From the NCBI RefSeq assembly GCF_050003625.1, contig NC_134398.1, forward strand, positions 200,936,583 to 201,000,582: a DNA stretch of 64,000 nucleotides, given 5' to 3'. Shown in pieces: positions 48,201 through 60,777 of the stretch. The translations under genes were made by a program, and so were the position numbers. Every line of letters starts with the position of its first letter. The first letter of the stretch is position 1. A model generated the notes under the pieces. The model saw only the letters and a program-made list of their open reading frames with translations, had not been told where the DNA came from and searched no databases. This DNA comes from Haematobia irritans (Eukaryota; Arthropoda; Insecta; Diptera; Muscidae).

Positions 48201-49660
48201 CCTATATAAATGAAATTTTGATAAAATTTCCTATAGAAATGAAATTTTGGCAAAATTTTCAATAGAAATGAAATTTTGACAAAATTTCCTATAAGGTGAG
48301 TGCTATGTTCGAGTTTTTCACCAAAACACTAAATTAAAAGTGCAAAAATATATATGAAGACGATAACATTTTTATCAAGTCTCTGCAAATTATGAATGGA
48401 AATGATCCAAGGAATTGATTGCAAATAATTTCATATTTCCAAATTAGTTAATTAAAAAAAGTAACCGTGAAATCAAGCTCGTTTTCAGCTTGAAAACGGA
48501 ACATAGTACTCAGCTATAGAAATAAAATTTTGACAAAATTTCTTATAGAAATGAAATTTTGACAAAATTTCTTATAGAAATGACATTTTGACAAAATTTC
48601 CTATAGAAATGAAATTTTGACAAAATTTCCTAAAGAAATGAAATTTTGACAAAATTAGCAATAATATTTTGACAAAACATTCCATGGAAATAAAATGTTA
48701 ACAAATTTGTCTAAGCATTAAAATTTTGACAAGATATTCCATAGAAATGGAATTTTGACAAAATGTCCTACTGAAATGAAATTATGATAAAAAATCTTAT
48801 AGAAATGAAATTTTGACAAAAATTTTAAATAGAATGAAATTTTGATAAAAAATTTAAATAGAATGAAATTTTGACAAAAACTTTAAATAGAATGAAATTT
48901 TGACAAAATTTCCTACAGAAATAAAATATTATAAAAATTTCCTATAGAAATAAAATTTTGACAAAATTTCCTATAGAAATGGAATTTTTACAAAGTTTCC
49001 TATAGAAATGAAATTTTGACAAAATTTCGTATAGAAATTAAATTTTGACAAAATTTCCTATAGAAATTAAATTTTGACAAAATTTTCTACAGAAATAAAA
49101 TATTACAAAAAAATTGCTATAGATATGAAATGTTGACAAAATTTTCTGTAGAAATAACATTTTGACACAATTTCCTATAGAAATGAAATTTTAACAAAAT
49201 TTAAAATGGAATGAAATTTTGACAAAATTTCCTACAGAAATAAAATATTATAAAAATTTTCTATAGAAATAAAATTATTCCTATAGAAATGAAATTTTGA
49301 CAAAATTTCATATAGAAATGAAATTTTCACAACATTTCCTATAGAAATGAAATTTTGACAAAATTTCCTATGGAAGTGAAATTTTCACAAAATTTCCTAT
49401 AGAAATGAAATTTTGACAAAATTTCCTATAGAAATGAAATTTTGACAAAATTTCCTATAGAAATGAAATTTTGACAAAATTTTCTATAGACAAATAATTC
49501 TTTTAAAAAGTTTTATAGATAAAAACCGCTAAGAAAACTATCAAATCTTATATACATATAAATATTATTGACAAGTTTTTCTATAGAAAAACATATATGG
49601 ACAAACATTTTTGACAACATTTTATACAGACAAAAAATGTTAAGAAAACTTTCTATAAAT
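45250..49660 (-). repeat. 29-bp satellite array, TTTCCTATAG subfamily
   Basis: About 4.2 kb of satellite in GAC orientation. The dominant variant, GAAATGAAATTTTGAC plus AAAATTTCCTATA, differs from that of the 34.9-39.6 kb array. A CAATAACATTTTGACAAAA landmark recurs at about 46041, 47516 and 48659 (the last slightly diverged), so long segments were copied. Interrupted by a MITE at 48294-48513. The last monomers (49490-49660) are degenerate. Confidence 0.95.
48294..48513. mobile_element. MITE with GAGTRCTATGTTC ends, 220 bp
   Basis: Non-satellite insert in the 29-bp array. Ends read GGTGAGTGCTATGTTCGAG and, inverted, GCTGAGTACTATGTTCCG. CTATA lies immediately outside both ends and may be a target duplication, though CTATA is also part of the satellite monomer. 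No coding frame. Confidence 0.8.
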
Positions 49661-50485
49661 TTTACTTAATAAATAGAAGAAAAAAAAAATCTAAAATCAA
49701 CATCAAATTCCATATGACCTAAATTATATGCATTTACCGGAAATGCATTCATTGCTTGATTGATATTTCAATCCCTTAAGCATTGGCGATTGGGTTAAAG
49801 ACTTTTACTGTTTTGCTTTTGAAATTAATCGTTTAGTTTCATGTCGCTGACATATGTTGGTAGCAAACGTGTCTCATAGTTATCTCAATTGTATGGCTTT
49901 CGTCATGGAGGTGGTCGATATCTAAATTTTTTTCTTTCCAATTTCATTGCATTCATCTATGACCAGCCAATAAAACTGTCCACCGCTGTCTGATTTATGT
50001 TTACAATTGAAACTCATTAAATATTTAATTAAAACAACCAACAATATAAGTAAACGGTAGGTAGTTGTAGGCGTCGAAAAGTTGTTTTGTTTCTGTCTAG
50101 CTTAGATACATAATCTTTTTTGAGTTTCCGATTTTGTACGTTAATTTTATGTGGGTGTTTTGTTGTTACTTAATGTCAATTTTTGAGTTGAATTGACATT
50201 CATTCAATTTGAAGAAAATAGGGGTCAAGTTATTAATAAGAACGGTGGATAGCAGGCCAACAGAAGTAATAATCGCCTATTTAAATATGACTTAAATTAG
50301 GGGACATCTGAGGGCTTTGAAGTATACATTGTCAATGTGCTGTAATTAATGATCAACCAAAACATCTGTGTTTGACTTCGTAAGTGGGCTAAGATGGAAA
50401 GGGATCTACCTACTCGGTTGTTGTTACGAGCATTTGAAATGCTACTTTAGAACCAAAAAATCTATAGTAACATAGATTGATTGTA
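49661..50485. other. Apparently low-copy sequence between arrays
   Basis: No gene or element recognised. Confidence 0.45.
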
Positions 50486-51180
50486 AAAAAGGTTTATTTC
50501 TATAACAATGTTTTTGTAAAAAATATTTTGCCAAAATTTTATTTCTATAGAAAATTTTCTTAAAGTTTACTTCTATGGAAATTTTTGTAAAATTTAATGT
50601 CTATAAAAATTTTGTCAAAATTTTATTTCTATTGAAAATGTTTGCAAAATTTTATTTCTATAGGAAATTTTGTCAAAATTTTATTTCTATAGAAATTTTT
50701 TGCAAAATTTTATTTCTATAGAAAATTTTTCAAAATTTTATATCTACAGAAAATTTTTGCACAATTTTCTTTCTATAGAAAATTTTTGCAAAAATTTTTT
50801 TTCTATAGAAAACTTTTGCACAATTTTATTTTTATAGGAAAGTTTGTCAAAATTTTATTTCTATAAGAATTTTTATAACAATTTTAGTTCTATAGAATTT
50901 TGTTTGCAAAATTTTATTTCTATAGAAAATTTTTGCACAATTTTATTTTTATAGGAAATTTTGTCAAAATTTTATTTCTATAGGAATTTTTATCATAATT
51001 TTATTTCTTTAGAAAATTTTGTAAAATTTTTATTATTATAGAAAATTTTGCCAAAAATTTATTTCTATAGGAAATTATGTCAAAAATTTATTTCTATAGG
51101 AAATTATGTCAAAATTTCATTTCTATAGAAAATTATGTCAAAATTTCATTAATTTAGGAAATGACATTTTTTCGTTTTAG

Positions 51181-51352
51181 CACTTCAGCCCGGTAAGCAG
51201 CAGCGATCCTTGAATAAACCTGTAACATTCTTTAAATCTGAAACCTGTCTTTCTTTGCTTTTCATATACATGGCAATTCTTACATTTTCCAAGCTCCAAT
51301 AAAATCGCATACAGTCCATTTTCAGAAGACCGAGCCAGGAATTTGTACATTC
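51181..51352 (-). other. Non-satellite block, copy 1, with 58-codon open frame
   Basis: The minus strand reads RMYKFLARSSENGLYAI onwards for about 58 codons to a stop, with a CKNCHVYEKQRKTGFRFKEC segment. The C-x2-C...C pattern is faintly reminiscent of a small zinc-binding motif, but I cannot assign a family. It recurs 634 bp downstream, where the same frame is also open. The three amino-acid differences I can see against one silent change give no sign of constraint. Confidence 0.5.
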
Positions 51353-51432
51353 TTAACATTTTTTGTCTGTATAAAATGTTGTCAAAAATTTTATATTTTT
51401 TTTAATTTCATATCTATAGGAAATTTTATTAA

Positions 51433-51713
51433 CCCTGGACAGTCATCTTTCGTCAAAATGACGATGCGTAATTTCATTTTCGATTTAAAATACATTTTGG
51501 TCGATTGGGAAATGATAAATTTAAGTTATACAAATACAATCATTTTATGAATTTTTATCTTATACTAATTAAAACCACATTGAATAAGGAAATAAACTCA
51601 ATTTTGGTTCTCATTTTTGCTCACGATGCCAATTATGGCGTCGTGAAATAAGCCGTAGCCAAAAGTACGAAGGATGACGTTAGTGTACAAAAAATAAGGA
51701 TGAATTTCCAGGG
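51433..51713. mobile_element. piggyBac-type MITE, 281 bp, TTAA-flanked
   Basis: Starts CCCTGGACAGTCATC and ends GAATTTCCAGGG, with TTAA on each side (51429-51432 and 51714-51717). CCC-starting ends plus a TTAA target are diagnostic of the piggyBac superfamily. The inverted match is short (CCCTGGA). No transposase frame. It sits in 29-bp satellite between two copies of the embedded block. Confidence 0.9.
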
Positions 51714-51814
51714 TTAACATTTCATTTCTATAGTAAATTTTCTTAAAATTTCATTTCAGTAAGAAATTTTGTCAAAATTTCATTTCTTTAGGAAATGATT
51801 TTTTTTCGTTTTAG

Positions 51815-51986
51815 CACTTCAACCTGGTAAGCAGCAGCGATCCTTGAATAAACCTGTAACATACTTTAAATCTGAAACCTGTCTTTCTTTGCTTTTCATA
51901 TACATGGCAATTCTTACATTTTCCAAGCTCCGATAAAATCGCATATAGTCCATTTTCAGAAGACCGAGCCAGGAATTTGTACATTC
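51815..51986 (-). other. Non-satellite block, copy 2
   Basis: Matches 51181-51352 with few substitutions. Subtracting the 281-bp MITE and its TTAA duplication leaves a repeat distance near 349 bp, about 12 satellite monomers. The block was therefore probably duplicated as part of a higher-order satellite unit before the MITE arrived. Confidence 0.75.
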
Positions 51987-52989
51987 TTTAGGAAATTTTG
52001 TCAAAATTTCATTTCTATAGGAAATAATGTCAAAATTAAATTTTTTCTATAGAAAATTTTGTCAAAATTTCATTTGCATAGGCAATTTTTACAAAATTTT
52101 ATTTCCATAGAAAATTGTTACAAAATTTTATTTCCATAGAAAATTTTTAACAAATTTTATTTCATTAGAAATTTTTTACAAAATTTTCTCAAAATTTTAT
52201 TTCTGTAGAAAATTATTGCAAAATTTTATTTTTATAGGAAATTTTGTCAAAATTTTATTTTTATAGAAAATTGTTGCAACATTTTATTTTTATAGTAAAT
52301 CTTGTCAAAATTTCATTTCTAAAGAAAATTTTGTAAAATTTTACTTCGTTTTGTTTTTTTATTGTTGGTTTATTCTTCAATCATTATTTTTGTTTTTTAT
52401 TTCAACATAAAACCATGCATTGAAATTTCTATAGAAATTTCATTTCTATATAAAATTTTATTTCTATAGAAAACGTTTGCACAATTTTATTTCTGTAGAA
52501 ATTTGTCGCAAAATTTGATTCCTATAGAAAATGTTTGCAAATGTTTAATTCGATAGATAATTTTATTTCTATAGAAAATGTTTGCAAAATTTTATTTCAA
52601 TAGAAAATTTTGTCAAAATTTCATTTCTATAGAAAATTTTATTTCTATAGAATATTTTGTCAATATTTTATTTCTATAGAATATTTTGTCAAAATTTTAC
52701 TTCTATAGAAAATTTTGTCCAAATTTTATTTCTATAGAAAATTTTGACAAAATTTTATTTCTATAGGAAATTTTGTCAAAATTTCATTTCTGTAGAAAAT
52801 TTTTATAAAATTTTATTTCGATAGACAATTTTCTCAAAATTTTATTTCTATAAAAAATGTTTGCAAAACTTTATTTCTATAGAAAATGTTTGCAATATTT
52901 TATTTCTATAGACAATTTTGCCAAAACTTTATTTCTATAGGAAATTTTGTCAATAGTTTAATTATTACATAATTTTCTCAAAACTTTAT

Positions 52990-54308
52990 TTCTATAATAA
53001 AAACAAGTAAGGAAAGTCTAAAGGCGAGCGGGGCCGACTATATTATACACTGCACCACTTTGTAGATCTAAATTTTCGATACCATATCACATCCGTTAAA
53101 TGTGTTGGGGGCTATATATAAAGGTTTGTCCCAAATACATACATTTAAATATCACTCGATCTGGACAGAATTTGATAGCCTTCTACAAAATCTATAGACT
53201 CAAAATTTAAGTCGGCTAATGCACTAGGGTGGAACACAATATTAGTAAAAAAATATGTGAAACATTTAAATCTGAAGCAATTTTAAGGAAACTTCGCAAA
53301 AGTTTATTAATGATTTATCGCTCGATATATATGTATTAGAAGTTTAGTAAAATTAGAGTCATTTTTACAACTTTTCGACTAAACAGTGGCGATTTTACAA
53401 GGAAAATGTTGGTTTTTTGACCATTTTTGTCGAAATCAGAAAAACATGTATATGAGAGCTATATCTAAATCTGAACCGATTTCAACCAAATTTGGCACGC
53501 ATAGCAACAATGCTAATTCTACTCTCTGTGCAAAATTTCAACTAAATCGGAGTTAAAAATTGGCCTCTGTGGTCATATGAGTGTAAATCGGGCGAAAGCT
53601 ATATATGGGAGCCATATATAAATCTGAACCGATTTCAACCAAATTTGGCACGCATAGCTACAATGCTAATTCTACTCCCTGTGCAAAATTTCAACTAAAT
53701 CGGAGTTAAAAAGTGGCCTCTGTGGTCATATGAGTGTAAATCGGGCGAAAGCTATATATGGGAGCTATATCTAAATCTGAACCGATTTCAATAAAATTTG
53801 GCACACTTGACTACACTGCTAATTGTACTCCTAGTGGGAAATTTCAACCAAATTGGGATAAAACTCTGGCTTCTGGGACCGTATTAGTCTATATCGGGCG
53901 AAAAATATATATGGGAGCTATATCTAAATCTGAACCGATTTCAATAAAATTTGGCGCACTTGACTATAGTACTAATTGTACTCCTAGTGCGAAATTTCAA
54001 CAAAATTGGGGTAAAACTCTGGCTTCTGGGGCCATATAAGTCCATATCGGGCGAAATATATATGGGAGCTATATCTAAATCTGAACCGATTTCTTCCAAA
54101 ATCAATAGCGATCTATTTTGAGCCAAAACACATACTTGTGCCAAATTTGAAATCAATTGGACTAAAACTGCCACCTAGACTTTGATTACTCAAGACTCAA
54201 GAGCCCACCCTAAGCATTTTTGTCAAAGACACCATGTCTCTATCTCGTCTCCTTCTGGGTGTTGCAAACATATGCACACTGTTCCACAGTGTGGCGCAGG
54301 GTATAAAA
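52990..54308 (-). repeat. Family 1 interspersed repeat, both ends present
   Basis: On the plus strand it begins ACAAGTAAGGAAAGTCTAAA, followed by GGGGCCGACTATATTATA, and ends CACAGTGTGGCGCAGGGTAT. The GGGAG-type boxes at 53454, 53607, 53760, 53914 and 54064 are 150-154 bp apart. The last two monomers are a distinct subtype (CTCTGGCTTCTGGG). This copy gives the complete 3' end (ACTTGTT on the minus strand) that is missing from 22078-23872. Confidence 0.9.
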
Positions 54309-55369
54309 ATTGCAAAATTTTATTTCTTCAATATTAAGATGTATGACTTTACATTCAAAATTTTGTTTTTCTTTGTAATATTTATAGTTTTTAACTTTTA
54401 TTCCTTTGTCATATTATTAATAAGTGAATATAAATTAATTTTGTACTGATCATGTATTCTAAAACCAATATATATTTCCAAATCCAATTACTTTTTATTC
54501 TTACAATATTTATTTTAGTTATTCCCAATTCAATAAAATATAAAAACCATTGGTATCCCTAACAAATATACCTTTGGCCTCTGGTGATAAATATGCAGTT
54601 GAAAAATTAAATCGATTACTATTTTTTTTTTTTTTTCAAACCAATCTTTTTAATTCCCATATCCAATGGCCAGTGCATGATGAAACACACACACACACAC
54701 AAACATTTTTAATTCAAATAAAAGGAATTTCTTTGCATATCTATAATGTCATTGAATAATTCATACGAGTTGTTTTCCATCACAATCCCTGATACAATAA
54801 CGGCTGCACCATAGCATAACATGGTCCAGCTTGGCTATTGTATTTTTCCTAATGCTTATCAAAGACTTACATATTAAGAAACAAAAAAAAAGAAACCAAC
54901 TTGGATATTCTATTTGTATAACCCGTATTGTATTGAATTTTCCCAACAACTTGAATGTATTACATACGTTTATGGTTTCCCATTACCGTAATAAAAATCT
55001 CTGGAGGCCATAATAAATCTAAATTTTATTATTATGGACACCATATCTTCCCTAGAGCGTATATATATACATTCCGTCGCATTCATCCTGCTTACAAATG
55101 GTCATTGGTAACAATATCAAATGTATCGTGCATTGGAATATATTAGAATAATGGATGGAGAGTTTTATGCACAGGGTGTTACAGAGGATATAGAAAATTT
55201 CTCACTACCTTTTCCTATATACCTTACATTGATATGTTTTGGAGCGACGTACAGGGTGGAATAGGAAAAAATGAGAATAACAGGATTTTGAATTGACTCT
55301 ATATCTGTTAATTTTAAATTTGTAACAATACAAATTAACAGCATTACTGTTATATATTTCCTTTTAAGG
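54309..55369. other. Apparently low-copy sequence
   Basis: A CA microsatellite near 54687-54701 and a T-run near 54622. A GCACAGGGTG/ACAGGGTGG-flanked segment near 55170-55260 has a diverged counterpart near 56048-56150. No exon supported. Confidence 0.45.
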
Positions 55370-55870
55370 TCAACGTTAATATGTATTTATGTCATTACTA
55401 ATGTGAACATCAGTTAAGACAATCAATCACAAATACAATGACATCTTCATCGTACTCTCGCATTGAGATGTAACCCTTTTGCATAGCATGCTCTCACTGT
55501 TACTAATGTAAATTGTAAGTTCAGATGTTCTATCACCAATGTTGTCATCAATGTTCTCTATCCACAGTTGGTTATCTTACAAATGAAAAGTATCTCTCTT
55601 GCATGATATATTCTCATTGTTACTAATGTTAACATAAATTAAGATGATCTATCACTAATGTTGCCATCACTATTGTCGCTACTCAATTGATTGTCGTACA
55701 AATACGATGACATCTTCGGACATCTCAAATCTTACTCTCACTCATTACTGTTACTAGTGTTAACATAATGTCCAAAATTGGTTATCTTACAAATAAAATA
55801 ACACCTCCATATTACTCTAACATTGAGAGATATATATCTTGTATGTTATATTCTCCATGTAATTGCTGTT
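55370..55870. repeat. Satellite of about 159 bp, cluster 1
   Basis: Diverged monomers with ACTGTTACTAATGTTAACAT, GATCTATCACTAATGTTGCC, TCTTACAAATA and GAGATATATCTCTTGCAT-type segments. Spacing is irregular (120-240 bp) because of deletions. Related clusters at 59395-59905 and 61490-62200. Confidence 0.8.
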
Positions 55871-56996
55871 TTCTGTAATTTTAAATTTGTACAAGCCAAC
55901 ATAACAATTATGCTCATTATAAAATTGTTTGTTTATGAATATTGATATTCTGCCATATAAATTTCAGGGTTTAACTTTCTTACCAGTGTTGTCAAAGTAT
56001 TTAAAATTTCGATTAATATATTCGATTAAAGGATAGCGAGGTTTAGGCTCAGGGTGACACAGATGAGATGAGAGAAAATGTCTCTTTACCTTTTCAAATG
56101 TATATTGATATGGTGTTGGGGTATAAATGTAGCGACTTATGCACAGGGTGACATAGAAGCAGATCCAAGATTTTCGTACAAAAAGCTTTTCGTATTAAAC
56201 CAACCAAAAATAAAATGTAATTTAAAAAATCGAATTTTCTTAAAGGAAATATTTAATTAATTCAAACAACACCGAATTTGTTTTGATTATTATTTTTGGT
56301 CCGTTTATTAGTTTCAAAATTTTCCCATCTAATTAAGCTATCAGACCTAAGGTTGTTTTCCGCAAATAAAAAAACTTTTTTTTATTGCATTGTTCCCAAT
56401 TTTTGTTGTTTATATAAATATTGAAACCCAATGTCTCAATATCCAACCTACATCAATATACAACAGATCAATACTCCCACTCCAAACTCCCAGTAATGGA
56501 GCTACACACACACACCATATACATACATACATCATAGGAACCGCCTGTAAATGAAAAACAAAATATATTTTATTTATTTCTTTTTGTTATACATATTTAT
56601 TGCAATTTAATATGCAATATTTAATTGCATATTTTTTGCAATTATTTATGCATGTATTATTTATATTATTTTTCTTCCGTTACTCTGTTGCTATTGTGCT
56701 CGAATTATTGTGTCATAATATTCTAGAGAAAAATGTGGGATTTTAAAAATTTATGAACATGTGGTTATTTTTGGTACCGGTAACACCTCAAACCACCACC
56801 ATCTGTCACACACAAAAATATTTTAATAAATTTTCTATGGTTTATGTATAATTGTAATTTTAACTAATTTATATAGAATTCATATGGGCAAAGCGAGTAG
56901 TTGTGTATTGTTTGTTAGCAAAGAAATTAAATACAGCATGTATAAGGAAGATTTTAGAAATTCTCAAGGCACCTAAGTTTTTTTTTTTTATTTTTT
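55871..56996. other. Apparently low-copy sequence
   Basis: No recognised gene. It includes a CA-rich stretch near 56504 and T-runs near 56980, just before the family 3 repeat. Confidence 0.4.
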
Positions 56997-59003
56997 TATA
57001 CCCTCCATCATAGGATGGGGGTATATTAACTTTGTCATTCCGTTTGTAACACATCGAAATATTGCTCTAAGACCCCATAAAGTATATATATTCTGGGTCG
57101 TGGTGAAATTCTGAGTCGATCTAAGCATGTCCGTCCGTCCGTCTGTTGAAATCACGCTAACTTCCGAACGAAACAACCTATCGACTTGAAACTTGGCACA
57201 AGTAGTTGTTATCGATGTAGGTCAGATGGTATTGAAAATGGGCCATATCGGTCCACTTTTACGTATAGCCCCCATATAAAGGGACCCTCAGATTTGGCTT
57301 GTGGAGCCTCTAACAGAAGCATATTTCATCCGATCCGGCTGAAATTTGGTACATGGTGTTGGTATATGGTCTCTAACAACCATGCAAAAACTGGTCCATA
57401 TCGGTCCATAATTATATATAGCCCCCATATAAACCGATCCCCAGATTTGGCTTGTGGAGCCTCTAAGAGAAGCATATTTAATCCGATCCGGCTGAAATTT
57501 GGTACATGGTGTTAGTATATGGTCTCTAACAATCATGCAAAAATTGGTCGACATCGGTCCATAATTATATATAGCCCCCATATAAACCGATCCCCAGATT
57601 TGGCTTGCGGAGCCTCAAAGAGAAGCAAATTTCATCCGATCCGGCTGAAATTTGGTACATGGTGTTAGTATATGGTCTCTAACAATCATGCAAAAATTGG
57701 TCGACATCGGTCCATAATTATATATAGCCCCCATATAAACCGATCCCCAGATTTGGCTTGCGGAGCCTCAAAGAGAAGCAAATTTCATCCGATCCGGCTG
57801 AAATTTGGTACATGGTGTTGGCATATGGTCTCTAACAACCATGCAAAAATTGGTCTACATCGGTCCATAATTATATATAGCCCCCATATAAACCGATCCC
57901 CAGATTTGGTTTGTGGAGCCTCTAAGAGAAGCATATTTCATCCGATCCGGCTGAAATTTTGTACATGGTGTTGGTATATGGTCTCTAACAATCATGCAAA
58001 AATTGGTCCACATCGGTCCATAATTATATATAGCCCCCATATAAACCGATCTCCAGATTTGGCTTGCGAAGCCTCAAAGAGAAGCAAATTGCATCCAATC
58101 CGGCTGAAATTTGGTACATGGTATTGGTATATGGTCTCTAGCAACCGTGCAAAAATTGGTCCACATCGGTCCATAATTATATATAGCGCACATATAAACC
58201 GATCCCCAGATTTGGGTTGCGGAGCCTCTAAGAGAAGCAAATTTCATCCGATCCGGCTGAAATTTGGTACATGGTATTGGCATATGGTCTCTAGAAACCG
58301 TGCAAAAATTGGTCCATATTGGTCCATAATTATATATAGCCCCCATATAAAACGTTCTCCAGATTTGACCTCCGGAGCCTCTTGGAGGAGCAAAATTCAT
58401 CCGATCCGGTTCAAATTAGGAACGTGGTGTTAGTATATGGTCGCTAACAACCATACCAAAATTGTTCCAATCACACAAAAATTGTTCCATATCGGTTCAT
58501 AATCATGGTTGCCACTAGAGCCAAAAATAATGTACCAAGATTTTATTTCTATAGAAAATTTTGTCAAAAGTTTATTTCTATAGAAAATTTTGTTAAAATT
58601 TTATTTCTGTAGACATTTTTGTCAAAATTTTCTTTCTATAGAAAATTTTGTGAAAATTTTTATTTCTATAGAAAATTTTGTGAAAATTTTATTTCTATAG
58701 AAAATTTTGTTAAAATTTTATTTCTGTAGAAAATTTTGTCAAAATTTTATGTCTACTTTGTCAAACTGAATCATATACGTATTGGATCGATCTTTTTTGA
58801 TTTAATATATACCACGTATGGACTTACATACAATTTAGAAGATGGTGTTAGGAGGTTTTAAGATACCTTGCCATCGGCAAGCGTTACCGCAACTTAAGTA
58901 ATTCGATTGTGGGTGGCAGTGTTTAGAAGAAGTTTCTACGCAATCCATGATGGAGGGTACATAAGCTTCGGCCTGGCCGAACTTACGGCCGTATATACTT
59001 GTT
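56997..59003 (+). repeat. Family 3 interspersed repeat, eight exact 153-bp steps
   Basis: Opens with a strong hairpin (TATACCCTCCATC ... GATGGGGGTATA, 56998-57024) and a GTCCGTCCGTCCGTC run near 57129. TATAG(C) boxes at 57264, 57417, 57570, 57723, 57876, 58029, 58182 and 58335 are all exactly 153 bp apart. The end carries the dyad TTCGGCCTGGCCGAA (about 58967-58981) and TATACTTGTT. 29-bp satellite is nested at 58505-58765. The 253-codon frame at 57672-58433 and its minus-strand counterparts exist because 153 is divisible by three. Confidence 0.93.
58505..58765 (+). repeat. 29-bp satellite with leader, nested in family 3 repeat
   Basis: GGTTGCCACTAGAGCCAAAA plus TAATGTACC leader, then about eight GTC-orientation monomers. 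The leader matches those near 1370-1444 and 11249. Confidence 0.88.
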
Positions 59004-59394
59004 TATTTTCATAATTTATTATGATTGTAAATCTTTTAATAAATAAATTTAGAAATTCTCTTTAAATGAAAGCAAACATTTAACATTTCAATTTCATAAA
59101 AAAAATACTAAATTTATTGGAAAAAAACAACTTTTCTTTTAAATAATTGTAAACAGTTACTTTTGTCAAAGATTATTAAAAAAACCTCCCATATTTTAAA
59201 GGTATGGGAGATAATTTTTGCCTAAAATCATTTAAATTATCGTGTTAAATTTTTATTTTTATAAACTATAATGAAACTCGTACCTCCAAATTATAAAACA
59301 AGAGAAATTAACCTGTCACATGAGTAGAAAACGTAAATTTTAATGGCGAAATTTCCACTTTTGTTAGAGCCACTTTCAGCTACTCTCATCTGCT

Positions 59395-59905
59395 CTTATC
59401 CCTCTTACATACTACATTCTCACTGTTAATAATGTTAACATAAGTTAAAATGCTATATCACTAATGGTACCATAATTGTTGCCGATGCTTAGTTGGCTAG
59501 CTTACAAATACAATGCCATCTTCGGACATGTCAATCTTACTCTCACACTGAGATATATCTCTCTTGCATGATATATTCTCCCTATTATTAATATTAACAT
59601 AAATTATGATGTTCTATCACTAATGTTACCATCATTGTTCTCGATACTCAATTGGCTAGTTTACAAATACAATGATATCTTCGGTCACCTTAATCTTACT
59701 CTCCCACTGAGAGATAGCCCTCTTACATGGTATATTCTCACTGTTACGAATGCTAACATAAATTAGGATGTTCTCACACTAATGTTAGCATCATTATTTT
59801 CGATACTCAGTTTATGATCTTACAAATACCATGACAATTTCGAACATCTTAATCTTACTCTTAGATTGAGAGATATATCTGTCGCATGCTATATTCTCAT
59901 TGAAA
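59395..59905. repeat. 159-bp satellite, cluster 2, exact register
   Basis: ATTCTC landmarks at 59416, 59575, 59734 and 59893 are each 159 bp apart. The monomer includes TGTTCTATCACTAATGTTAC, GATACTCAATTGGCTAG and CTTACAAATACAATG segments. Confidence 0.88.
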
Positions 59906-60777
59906 TGCTTGAGAAGAAAGCTTGGGCTGGACAGACAAATTCCTTGAATTATTGTGTATTTTATCTATGCAACAAAAGCATCTGATTTCTATCTCTGACA
60001 ACATCCTATTTACAGGAATATTTTTTTTTGGTAATATAACCCACAGCAAAACAGACCTCTAAATTGAACTACTTAAGTATCAATAAAGAAGTCTATTGAT
60101 TGTTATACGACTTTATTCTTGTGCAATATTTCGTGCCAAAAAAAATATTCTTTGCAAATATTCCATGGTTCAAAACTTATTTGGTTTCTCTCAGGACATG
60201 CTTAATATTAAATATTGCCATATATTATTGAAATCACAAATGTTAAATCTTTGACATTTACATAGAGCATGCAAGGTAAATGGTCCAAATAAATTCAGTT
60301 TAGCGAAAGATTAAGACCAACATTAAATAACATGAGAAGAACAGAAGCAAATTGAATTGAACTTTTCATAAAACTTCCCATGACATAAAATGAGAAACTT
60401 ATTCAACATATAGCCTCCCATTTTGGCTAAATAAGAATACAATCTAAAACAGTAATCACATAAAACATTAATGGCTATTCATGAATTGCAATTTAGAATA
60501 AAATGGCAAAAAAAAAAAACATAAAATTATGTTTCTGTGACTCAAAACGACAACATAGAAATATAAAATTGTATTGATATATAACTTCAAACATTAATGG
60601 ATACAGCAGGTGGTACCTGCTGACTTGCCCCTGTTGTTAGTGCTATTCTATCCAGTCACAAATCTAAGCAACACGACCACGAATACTAAGGAATGGAGAA
60701 TAAAAACAAAACCTACCCACAATCTGGGAACCAGAATTCTATTCAGCTGGTGGTGGTGGTGGTTGTTGTTATTTTTC
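59906..60777. other. Apparently low-copy sequence
   Basis: No gene or element recognised apart from a GGT microsatellite at about 60749-60768. A 61-codon frame at 60610-60795 runs into that microsatellite and is not accepted. Confidence 0.4.

Larger units (their letters stand above)
50490..52990 (+). repeat. 29-bp satellite array with embedded duplicated block
   Basis: Monomers in GTC orientation, many with ATAGGAAATTTTGTC. It contains two copies of an unrelated block of about 170 bp (51181-51352 and 51815-51986) and a TTAA-flanked MITE between them. A family 1 repeat ends the array at 52990. Confidence 0.93.

Noticed and set aside
57672..58433. 253-codon open frame that looks like a repeat protein
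   Set aside because: The 153-bp unit is a multiple of three and is open on both strands. Its parts match non-coding interspersed repeats in the same window, so I treat it as a by-product pending selection tests.
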